From the NCBI GenBank assembly GCA_963729995.1, contig CAVSPF010000003.1:744001-808000 (forward strand): a DNA stretch of 64,000 nt, read 5' to 3'. The notes below the pieces were generated by a model, which was not told the DNA's origin, searched no databases, and worked only from the letters and a program-made list of their open reading frames with translations. A program made the translations under genes and the position numbers. Positions 57,254 to 64,000 of the stretch are shown one piece after another (the stretch's first letter is position 1; each line of letters starts with the position of its first letter). The stretch comes from VRUE01 sp963729995 (GTDB lineage: Bacteria > Actinomycetota > Thermoleophilia > Solirubrobacterales > 70-9).

Positions 57254-57609
57254 GCCGCGTCAAGCGCTCGGTCCACGCCCGCAAGAAGCGGCGCAAGGTG
57301 CTGAAGGAAGCCAAGGGCTACTTCGGCCGCAAGCATTCCTCCTACCGCTTTGCCAAAGAGCAGGTGCAGCGGTCGGGGATGTACGCGTACCGCGACCGGC
57401 GCAACCGCAAGCGGGACTTTCGCCGGCTCTGGATCACCCGGATCAACGCAGCGGCGAGGCTCGAGGGCATGAGCTACTCCGAGCTGATCCACGGCCTTGA
57501 CGTGGCCGGCGTCGAGGTCAACCGCAAGATGCTCGCCGAGATCGCGGTCAGCGACCGCGATGCCTTCCGCCGATTCGTGGAGCTTGCCCGGGAGGGTGCG
57601 GCCGCCTAG
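57250..57609 (+). CDS. rplT: 50S ribosomal protein L20
   Basis: The 119-residue product starts SRVKRSVHARKKRRKVLKEAKGYFG and has RDRRNRKRDFRRLWITRINAAARLEG and YSELIHGLDVAGVEVNRKMLAEIAVSD, matching L20 over its length. L20 is an early assembly protein and in some bacteria represses infC-rpmI-rplT translation. GTG is the start. A strong terminator follows. Confidence 0.97.
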   Translation: MSRVKRSVHARKKRRKVLKEAKGYFGRKHSSYRFAKEQVQRSGMYAYRDRRNRKRDFRRLWITRINAAARLEGMSYSELIHGLDVAGVEVNRKMLAEIAVSDRDAFRRFVELAREGAAA

Positions 57610-57635
57610 CCGCAACCGACACTCCACTTTCCCGG

Positions 57636-57662
57636 GCGGGCCGTCTTCACGGCCCGCTTTTT
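57636..57662 (+). terminator. rho-independent terminator after rplT
   Basis: GCGGGCCGT-CTTC-ACGGCCCGC forms a 9-bp stem with a four-base loop and is followed by TTTTT. It ends the rpmI-rplT unit before the rRNA methyltransferase gene. Confidence 0.9.
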
Positions 57663-57702
57663 CGTTCAAGGAGAAGATGCAGACAACCCCGAAGCGAAGA
57701 CG

Positions 57703-58422
57703 ATGATCTCCAGCCCCCACAACGACAAGCTGAAGCTGGTCCGCAAGCTGCGCGAGCGCAGGCACCGCGATCGCGAGGGCCTGTTCGCGACCGAGGGCGA
57801 GGACCTGGTTTCCGCCGGGCTCGCCGCCGGCGCCGAGCCATGCTTCCTGCTGACCGCCGCGGGCAGCGGGCTGGGCGGCGAGGAGGTCGAGACCGCGCTG
57901 CTGGAGGCTGTCTCGACGCTCGGGTCTGGAAGTCGGGCGATCGCCGTTTGGCCACAGCGCTGGTCCGATTCGCCGCAGGCGGTCTGCATCTACCTGCATG
58001 GCGTCGCCGACCCGGGGAACATCGGCACGATCGTGCGCACCGCGCACGCTCTGACTGGCGGCAGCGTCGTTCTGGGCCCTGGCTGCGCTGACCCCTACGG
58101 CCCGAAGGCCGTGCGTGCGAGCATGGGATCGATCTTCGGCCAGCCGCTCGTGCGGGCGGGGATCGAGGCAACACCGAGGCCGCGGGCGGCGCTGATCGCT
58201 CACGGGGGGAGGGGGCTGGATTCACTCGGCGCTGCGGCAACGCTCTGCCTTGGGGCGGAGCGGGTGGGGTTGCCGGCCGAGGTGCTGGCGGCATGCGATC
58301 TCAAGGTCACGATTCCCACCAGGCCAGGGGCCGTGGAGTCGCTCAACGTCGCCGCCGCGGCGGCAATCGGGTGCGAGCGGATATCGTCGCCCGCCATGCC
58401 GGGGGTTGAGCCAGATGCTTGA
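57703..58422 (+). CDS. SpoU/TrmH-family RNA 2'-O-methyltransferase
   Basis: The 239-residue product has the substrate-binding N-terminus (KLVRKLRERRHRDREGLFATEGEDLVSAGL) and SpoU motifs 1-3: LHGVADPGNIGTIVRTAHAL, CLGAERVGLPAEVL and PTRPGAVESLNVAAAAAIGCERI. It forms a knotted fold and methylates ribose in rRNA or tRNA; the target is not defined by sequence. Such genes commonly lie between rplT and pheS, as here. Its end overlaps the pheS start. Confidence 0.92.
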   Translation: MISSPHNDKLKLVRKLRERRHRDREGLFATEGEDLVSAGLAAGAEPCFLLTAAGSGLGGEEVETALLEAVSTLGSGSRAIAVWPQRWSDSPQAVCIYLHGVADPGNIGTIVRTAHALTGGSVVLGPGCADPYGPKAVRASMGSIFGQPLVRAGIEATPRPRAALIAHGGRGLDSLGAAATLCLGAERVGLPAEVLAACDLKVTIPTRPGAVESLNVAAAAAIGCERISSPAMPGVEPDA

Positions 58423-59473
58423 GCGGATCGAGAAGATCACGAGTGAGGCTGTCACGGCGATCGAGGCGGCGAAGGGAACCGCGGCCCTCGAGGAGCTGCG
58501 TGTTCGCTATCTCGGTCGCAAGGCGGAGCTGACGACGATCCTGCGCGGCATCGCCGACCTGCCGCAGGAGGAGCGCGGCAGCGTGGGGCAGGCGGCAAAC
58601 GCCGCTCGCAAGGAGCTCGAGCAGCTGCTCGAGCGGCGTACCGCCGGGCTCGACGCCGCTGAGCTCGACGCGAGGCTCGCGCAGGATCGGGTGGACGTCA
58701 CGCTGCCCGGGGCGCCCGCGCGCCCGCCTGGGCACATCCACCTGGTCACGCGCACGACGCGGCAGATCGAGGACGTGATGATCGGTCTCGGCTACCGGGT
58801 GGTGGAGGGGCCGGAGGTCGAGCACGACTACTACAACTTCACGGCGCTCAACCACCCGCCTGGACACCCGGCGCGGATGCTCCAGGACACCTTCTACGTG
58901 CAGTCGCACCCCGACGTGCTGTTGCGCACCCACACCTCGCCGGTCCAGATTCGCGCGATGGAGGCGCAGCCACCGCCGATCTTCGTGATCGTCCCGGGCA
59001 AGGTCTACCGGCGCGACTCCGACGCCACCCACAGCCCGATGTTCCATCAGGTGGAGGGGTTGGCGATCGGCCAGGGCATCACGCTCGCCGACCTGCAGGG
59101 CACGCTCGAGGAGATGCTGCGGGCGATCTTCGGCGAGGGGCGCGAGGCGCGGATGCGTCCCCACTTCTTCCCGTTCACGGAGCCGAGCGTCGAGTTCGAC
59201 GTCTCCTGCTTCCAGTGCGAGGGCAGTGGCGAGCTGGCGAAGGGAGAGCGCTGCAACCTGTGCAAGGGGATCGGCTGGATCGAGGTCGGCGGGGCGGGGA
59301 TGGTCGACCCGAACGTGCTCAGCTTCGTCGAGCGCAACGGCTATGACCCCGAGCGCGTGCAGGGATTCGCCTTCGGCATGGGAGTCGAGCGGATCGCGAT
59401 GTTGCGCCACGGGGTCCCCGACCTGCGCCGCTTCTTCGACAACGACGCACGTGTGCTGGAGCAGTTCCGGTGA
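58415..59473 (+). CDS. pheS: phenylalanyl-tRNA synthetase alpha subunit
   Basis: The 352-residue product has the N-terminal coiled coil (LERIEKITSEAVTAIEAAKGTAALEELRVRYLGRKAEL) and the class II core: HPARMLQDTFYV, LLRTHTSPVQIRAME, KVYRRDSDATHSPMFHQVEGLAI and FAFGMGVERIAMLRHGVPDLRRFF. The phenylalanine-pocket region is intact. The ATG at 58415 gives the usual N-terminus and lies within the previous gene end. pheT overlaps by 4 nt. Confidence 0.97.
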   Translation: MLERIEKITSEAVTAIEAAKGTAALEELRVRYLGRKAELTTILRGIADLPQEERGSVGQAANAARKELEQLLERRTAGLDAAELDARLAQDRVDVTLPGAPARPPGHIHLVTRTTRQIEDVMIGLGYRVVEGPEVEHDYYNFTALNHPPGHPARMLQDTFYVQSHPDVLLRTHTSPVQIRAMEAQPPPIFVIVPGKVYRRDSDATHSPMFHQVEGLAIGQGITLADLQGTLEEMLRAIFGEGREARMRPHFFPFTEPSVEFDVSCFQCEGSGELAKGERCNLCKGIGWIEVGGAGMVDPNVLSFVERNGYDPERVQGFAFGMGVERIAMLRHGVPDLRRFFDNDARVLEQFR

Positions 59474-61929
59474 GGGTTCCCTACACATGGCTGCGCGAGC
59501 ACTGCGACCCGGGCGTCGGGGCGGAGGAGCTGGCCGAGCGGCTGGCGATGACCGGCACAGAGGTGGAGCGGGTCGGGACCGTCGGGCCGCCATCGAGCGA
59601 GGGATTCGTGGTCGGCAGGGTCCTGGCCTGTGAGGCGCATCCCAACGCGGACCGGCTCAGCGTCTGCACGGTCGACACCGGAGACGGCGATGGGCGGACG
59701 ATCGTCTGCGGCGCGCCCAACGTCGCGGCCGGGCAGACCGTGGCGGTGGCGCTGCCAGGGGCCACGATGCCAGGCGGCGAGAAGCTCGGCGAGGCCAAGC
59801 TGCGCGGGGTCAGGTCCTCGGGGATGATCCTCTCGGCCGCGGAGCTGGAGGTCGGCGAGGATTCGGGCGGGATCCTCGTGCTCGACGACGGCACCGTTCC
59901 GGGCTCGCCGCTCTCCGATGCGCTGCCGCTGGCGGAGCCGGTGCTGGAGCTGGAGGTGACTCCGAACCGCGTCGACTGCCTCGGCGTCTACGGCGTGGCA
60001 CGCGAGGTGCACGCGATCACCGCGGCGCCGCTGGGGCCGGAGCCATGGGCCGAGGACGCGCCGGCCGAAGGCGGCGGCGAAGCCAGCGGCTACGCCTCGG
60101 TGTCCGTCGAGGTGCCCGAGCTCTGCCCGCGTTTCACGGCCCGCGTCTTCACGGACGTCGAGATCGGCCCCTCGCCGCCCTGGCTGCAGGCACGGCTGGC
60201 CGCCGCCGGGCAGCGGCCGATCAACAACGTCGTCGACATCACCAACTACGTGATGCTGCTGACGGCGCAGCCGCTGCACGCCTTCGACCTCGACAGGGTC
60301 CCGGAGGGGGCGCTGATCGTCCGCACCGCCGCCGAGGGGGAGACGATGACGACGCTCGACGGGGTGTCGCGCAGCTTCGACGCCGAGACGGTGCTGGTCT
60401 GCGATCGCAACGGTCCCGCGGGCATCGCGGGGATCATGGGGGGGCAGGTTTCGGAGGTATCCGACGAGACGACGCGGGTCCTGCTCGAGGTCGCCAACTG
60501 GAACGGGACCAACATCCTCCGCACTTCGCGCCTGCTCGGACTGCGCTCGGAAGCCTCCTCCCGCTTCGAGAAGCAGCTCCACCCGGACCTCTGCCTGCGG
60601 GGGCAGAGGATCGCCTCGCGGCTGATGGTCGAGCTGTGCGGGGCGAAGCTGGTGCCGGGCATGATCGACGTCGCCGCCGAGATCCCCGCGCCGCAGCGGA
60701 TCCGGCTGCGTGGCGCCCGGGTCGAGGGCCTGCTCGGGATGCGGATCGAGCAGTCAGACCAGGCCGCCTATCTGGAGCGGCTCGGCTTCGGGGTCGAGTC
60801 CGACGGCGATGACCTCGTCGTCGAGGTTCCCGCCGATCGCCATCACGACGTCACCCGCGAGGCGGACCTGATCGAGGAGGTCGCGCGCGTCCACGGCCTC
60901 GACGAGCACCTGCCTTCCACCTTGCCGAGCTCCGCGGTTCAAGCAGGCGGGCTCACGCGCGAGCAGCGGCTGCGCCGCCGCGCGGAGGATGCGATGCGCG
61001 ACTTCGGATTCCACGAGGTCGTGGGCTGGAGCTTCACCGACCCGGGCGAGGCCGAGCGGCTGCGGATCCCTGTCGAGGACCCTCGTGCGGGTGGCGTCGC
61101 GATCTCCAATCCGCTGTCCGAGGAGCAGTCCGTGATGAGGACGACGCTGCTCGGTTCGCTGCTCGACGTCGCGCGTCACAACTTGGCCCACGACGTGGAG
61201 CGTGTCGCGCTGTTCGAGTCCGGTCGGGTCTATCTGCGGTCCAACGCCGTCACGGACGGCCCGCTCGCCGGCGGCTTCCCCGGCGAGCGCCCCGCGCCCG
61301 TCGCCGAGCCGCATCGCCTCGGCTGCCTGGCCAGCGGTCCGCTCGTGCCCAAGTCGTGGCGGGGCGGGGGAGAGCCTGCCGACCTCTTCGCGCTGAAGGG
61401 CGTGCTGGAAGGGCTGGCTGCGCGGCTTGGCGTCGCGCTCGGCTTCGAGGAGTCCGTGGAGCCGTTCCTTCACCCCGGCCGCTCCGCGCGCGTCGGTGTC
61501 GGCGGAGCGCCCGCCGGCTGGGTCGGCGAGCTGCACCCGCTTGTCTGCCGCGACTGGGATCTTGCTGGGGCGGCGGCGTTCGAAGTCGACCTGGCGGCCC
61601 TGGTCGGGGCGGCGCACGCCGGGGAGGAGACCTTCGAGGATGTCACGACTTTCCCGGCGATCCTCCAGGACCTCGCGGTGGTCGTGCCGGATGAGGTCCC
61701 AGCCGCCCGCGTGCGCGAGGCGGTGCTCGCCGGTGGCGGCGAGCTGCTGCGCTCGGCCGAGGTCTTCGACCTCTACGAAGGTCACCAGCTCGGCGAGGGC
61801 CGGAAGAGCCTCGCGCTGCGCCTCGAGTTTCGCGCCGGCGACCGCACCCTCACCGACGAGGAGGTGGCTGGGCTGCGGAAGTCGATAGCAGCAGAGCTGA
61901 GCACGATCGGGGGCGCGATCCGTGAGTGA
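59470..61929 (+). CDS. pheT: phenylalanyl-tRNA synthetase beta subunit
   Basis: The 819-residue product shows the PheT domain order: B1 start RVPYTWLREHCDPG, tRNA-binding EMAP-like domain (VVGRVLACEAHPNADRLSVCTVDTG), B3/B4 editing (NNVVDITNYVMLLTAQPLHAFDLD), B5 (IRLRGARVEGLLGM), B6/B7 catalytic-like core and a C-terminal anticodon-binding domain (VTTFPAILQDLAVVVPDEVPAA). It forms an alpha2beta2 enzyme with PheS. GTG is the start. argC overlaps its end by 8 nt. Confidence 0.97.
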   Translation: MRVPYTWLREHCDPGVGAEELAERLAMTGTEVERVGTVGPPSSEGFVVGRVLACEAHPNADRLSVCTVDTGDGDGRTIVCGAPNVAAGQTVAVALPGATMPGGEKLGEAKLRGVRSSGMILSAAELEVGEDSGGILVLDDGTVPGSPLSDALPLAEPVLELEVTPNRVDCLGVYGVAREVHAITAAPLGPEPWAEDAPAEGGGEASGYASVSVEVPELCPRFTARVFTDVEIGPSPPWLQARLAAAGQRPINNVVDITNYVMLLTAQPLHAFDLDRVPEGALIVRTAAEGETMTTLDGVSRSFDAETVLVCDRNGPAGIAGIMGGQVSEVSDETTRVLLEVANWNGTNILRTSRLLGLRSEASSRFEKQLHPDLCLRGQRIASRLMVELCGAKLVPGMIDVAAEIPAPQRIRLRGARVEGLLGMRIEQSDQAAYLERLGFGVESDGDDLVVEVPADRHHDVTREADLIEEVARVHGLDEHLPSTLPSSAVQAGGLTREQRLRRRAEDAMRDFGFHEVVGWSFTDPGEAERLRIPVEDPRAGGVAISNPLSEEQSVMRTTLLGSLLDVARHNLAHDVERVALFESGRVYLRSNAVTDGPLAGGFPGERPAPVAEPHRLGCLASGPLVPKSWRGGGEPADLFALKGVLEGLAARLGVALGFEESVEPFLHPGRSARVGVGGAPAGWVGELHPLVCRDWDLAGAAAFEVDLAALVGAAHAGEETFEDVTTFPAILQDLAVVVPDEVPAARVREAVLAGGGELLRSAEVFDLYEGHQLGEGRKSLALRLEFRAGDRTLTDEEVAGLRKSIAAELSTIGGAIRE

Positions 61930-62953
61930 CGCGCGCCCGCAACCGCTGAACGGCGATCCCGCCGCCCGGGTCCTGGTGGCCGGTGCCTCCGGCTTTACCG
62001 GCGCCCTCGCGGCGCAGCTCGTCTGGCGCCATCCCCGCCTGGAGCTGGTCACCGCAACCTCGCGCAGCGACGCGGGGACCAGGCTCGATCGCCTTTACCC
62101 GCGCTACCGGGTACCGCTGGAGCTGACCGAGCTCGACCTCGATTCGCTCGAGGGCGTCGACGCGGCGATCGTCGCTTACCCCCACGGTGCGTCGGCTCCC
62201 ACCGTGGCTGCCCTGCGCGGGTTGGGCGTGCTGGTGGTCGACCTTTCGGCCGACTTCCGGCTGCGCGACCTCCCCACCTACGAGCGCTGGTACGGCCCGC
62301 ACGGCGCGCCGGAGCTGCTGGAGGGAGCGGTGTATGGCCTCACCGAGCTCTACCGCGACGAGCTGCGCGAGGCGGAGCTGGTGGCGACGCCGGGCTGCTA
62401 CCCGACCGCGAGCGTGCTCGCCCTCGCGCCGCTGGCGGAGCGCGGGCTGCTCGCCGACGTGGTGATCGACGCCAAGCAGGGCGTCTCAGGCGCCGGTCGC
62501 GGCGGCGGGGACGCGATGCACTACGTGACGATGGACGAGAACGCCTTCGCCTACAAGACCGAGGGGCACCGTCACCGCCCCGAGATCGAGCAGGAGCTGG
62601 CGGCGCTGGGCAGCGAGGCTCCGGTGACCTTCGTCCCGCACCTGCTCCCCCTCGACCAGGGCGAGCTGACCAGCTGCTATGTCCAGACGACGGAGGCGGT
62701 TTCCAAGGACGAGGTGCAGGCCCTCTATGCGGAGCGCTATGCAGGAGAGCCGTTCGTCCAGGCCGTCGAGCGGGCCCCCGGCCTGCGCGACGTCCGCGAC
62801 ACGAACGAATGCCACGTCTACGTCACGGTGGAGGAGCGGGGCCGCGTGCTCGCCTTCTCGGCGATCGACAACCTCTGGAAGGGGGCCTCCGGGCAGGCGG
62901 TGCAGAACCTCAACCTGATGCTGGGGCTGGACGAGACGGAGGGGTTGGAATGA
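61922..62953 (+). CDS. argC: N-acetyl-gamma-glutamyl-phosphate reductase
   Basis: The 343-residue product has RVLVAGASGFTGALAAQLVWRHP (NADPH binding), AAIVAYPHGASAPTVAAL, LVVDLSADFRLRD, the nucleophile Cys in ATPGCYPTASVLALAPL, GVSGAGRGGGDAMHY and HRHRPEIEQEL. It catalyses the third step of arginine synthesis. It overlaps pheT upstream and argJ downstream, which suggests read-through expression from the pheST unit. Confidence 0.96.
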   Translation: MSDARPQPLNGDPAARVLVAGASGFTGALAAQLVWRHPRLELVTATSRSDAGTRLDRLYPRYRVPLELTELDLDSLEGVDAAIVAYPHGASAPTVAALRGLGVLVVDLSADFRLRDLPTYERWYGPHGAPELLEGAVYGLTELYRDELREAELVATPGCYPTASVLALAPLAERGLLADVVIDAKQGVSGAGRGGGDAMHYVTMDENAFAYKTEGHRHRPEIEQELAALGSEAPVTFVPHLLPLDQGELTSCYVQTTEAVSKDEVQALYAERYAGEPFVQAVERAPGLRDVRDTNECHVYVTVEERGRVLAFSAIDNLWKGASGQAVQNLNLMLGLDETEGLE

Positions 62954-64000
62954 CGCCCGGCGACCCGCCCGTGAGCGCTGCCGGCGAGGGACTGGCCAGC
63001 GAGCCGTTCTTCCGCTCGCGCTGGGTCGAGCCACCGGCCGGGGTCGAAGAGCTGAGCGCCGCCCAGCTTGCGCCGGGGTTTGCCGCCGGGGCGGTCGCTT
63101 GCGGGCTGAAGGTGAGCGGCAAGACCGACGCGGCGGTTGTCGTCGCGCGGTCCGCGCGCTGTGACTCCTCGCTGCTGCTCACCCGCAGCGCCGCCGCGGC
63201 GGCCCCGGTGAGGCTCTGCCGCAAGGTATGCGACTTTGGCCATATCCGCGCTGCCGCGGTCAAGGCGGGTAACGCCAACGCCGCCACGGGCGAGCAGGGG
63301 ATGCGCGACGCGGTCGCAATCCAGAGCGCGGCGGCCGAGGAGCTGGGTCTCGATCCGTCGCTCGTTGCGATTGCCGCCACCGGCAAAATCGGCGAGGCGC
63401 TGCCGATGGACAAGGTCCTCGACGGAATCCGGCGCGCCGCCTCCGTGGTGCGAGCCGACGGCGGCGAGGAGTTTGCCCGGGCGATCATGACCACCGACGC
63501 CTTCCCGAAGCGCTGCACCGTGCGCTGCGACGGCGTGACCGTATCGGCGCAGGCGAAGGGCGCCGGGATGATCCAGCCCGGCTTCGCAACCATGCTCTGC
63601 TTCATCCAGACCGATGCTGTGGTCGATGACCCCGATCGCGCCCTGCGCCCCGCGGTCGCCTCCTCCTTCGAGAGGATCACCGTCGATGGGCAGATGAGCA
63701 CGAACGACACCGTCCTCCTGCAGGCCAGCGGCGAGTCGGGCCGGCCCTTGCCCACGGGCCTTCTCGATGCGGTGCTGCTGCAGCTCGCGCTCGAGATAGT
63801 CGCGGACGGGGAGGGCGCCACCCGCGTCGGCCGTGTGCAGGTGCTCGAGGCCGCCAGCCAGGACGAGGCGGAGGCGGCGGCACGGGCGATAGCCAACTCA
63901 CCGCTCGTCAAGACGGCCCTCTTCGGCCATGACCCCAACTGGGGCCGGATCGCCCAGGCAGCCGGCATGGCGCTGGCCGGCGAGGAGCTCGAAGAGCTGG
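62950..64000 (+). CDS. argJ: glutamate N-acetyltransferase/amino-acid acetyltransferase ArgJ (partial)
   Basis: The visible 350 residues cover most of ArgJ: GLKVSGKTDAAVVVARS, ARAVVVNSGNAN-like RAAAVKAGNANAATGEQG, IAATGKIGEALPM, KGAGMIQPGFATMLCFIQTDA (the Thr in ATMLCF is the self-cleavage nucleophile), and LVKTALFGHDPNWGRIAQAAG. It recycles the acetyl group in arginine synthesis. The start ATG overlaps the argC stop by 4 nt. The C-terminus is cut by the window end. Confidence 0.95.
   Translation, partial: MTPGDPPVSAAGEGLASEPFFRSRWVEPPAGVEELSAAQLAPGFAAGAVACGLKVSGKTDAAVVVARSARCDSSLLLTRSAAAAAPVRLCRKVCDFGHIRAAAVKAGNANAATGEQGMRDAVAIQSAAAEELGLDPSLVAIAATGKIGEALPMDKVLDGIRRAASVVRADGGEEFARAIMTTDAFPKRCTVRCDGVTVSAQAKGAGMIQPGFATMLCFIQTDAVVDDPDRALRPAVASSFERITVDGQMSTNDTVLLQASGESGRPLPTGLLDAVLLQLALEIVADGEGATRVGRVQVLEAASQDEAEAAARAIANSPLVKTALFGHDPNWGRIAQAAGMALAGEELEEL

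Noticed and set aside
1..64000. CRISPR array
   Set aside because: No series of identical 20-40-bp repeats with regular unique spacers was seen. The phased CGTACA repeats are only 10 bp long with 7-9-bp gaps and look like operator sites.

Overview
The window is high-GC DNA that reads like an actinobacterial chromosome. The likely source is the Thermoleophilia/Solirubrobacterales side of the phylum. This is inferred from the comM-dprA-xer-whiG gene order, a FliA/WhiG sigma factor, a second EF-G-like GTPase, several actinobacterial families (DUF1918, CU044_5270) and the many start codons that lie 6-7 nt after a TAnnnT hexamer, which fits leaderless transcription. There is no 16S/23S rRNA, so the taxonomy is inference.

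Region 1 (1-10.9 kb) is the right part of an integrated element. It carries small proteins of unknown function, a ribbon-helix-helix protein behind four phased CGTACA repeats, a small serine recombinase, a HicA/HicB pair, and a chain of eight small genes joined by seven 4-nt stop/start overlaps. At its right edge is a large serine integrase reading inward. The integrase abuts a comM gene that begins abruptly mid-protein, so the element has split comM. The left end lies outside the window.

Region 2 (10.9-23.7 kb) is conserved chromosome: comM 3' part, dprA, thiD, ilvD, a hydrolase and a 5-FCL-type protein on the other strand, an L,D-transpeptidase, a Xer recombinase, whiG-type sigma factor, an EF-G paralogue, an RNase HI and a VOC protein, ending in tRNA-Gly.

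Region 3 (23.7-45.9 kb) looks like a decayed genomic island in the 3' end of tRNA-Gly(GCC). A 43-bp exact copy of the tRNA 3' part recurs at 45808-45850, just before tRNA-Cys, next to an excisionase-like gene and a 34-bp perfect palindrome. Inside are secreted beta-propellers, several frameshifted pseudogenes, three ABC-2 export cassettes (one broken), an ECF sigma factor with its CU044_5270 partner, relaxase remnants, a lipid-modification cluster (FAD oxidoreductase, DUF1365, CFA synthase, SDR, SRPBCC) and toxin-antitoxin-like genes. No integrase gene is visible.

Region 4 (45.9-64 kb) returns to core functions: tRNA-Cys, a fused NTF2-like/enoyl-CoA hydratase divergent from a PadR regulator, a glycosyltransferase, a UbiE-like methyltransferase, tRNA-Val, a large membrane protein, thrS, infC-rpmI-rplT interrupted by an opposing wecB, an SpoU-family rRNA methyltransferase, pheS-pheT and argC-argJ (argJ cut by the window end).
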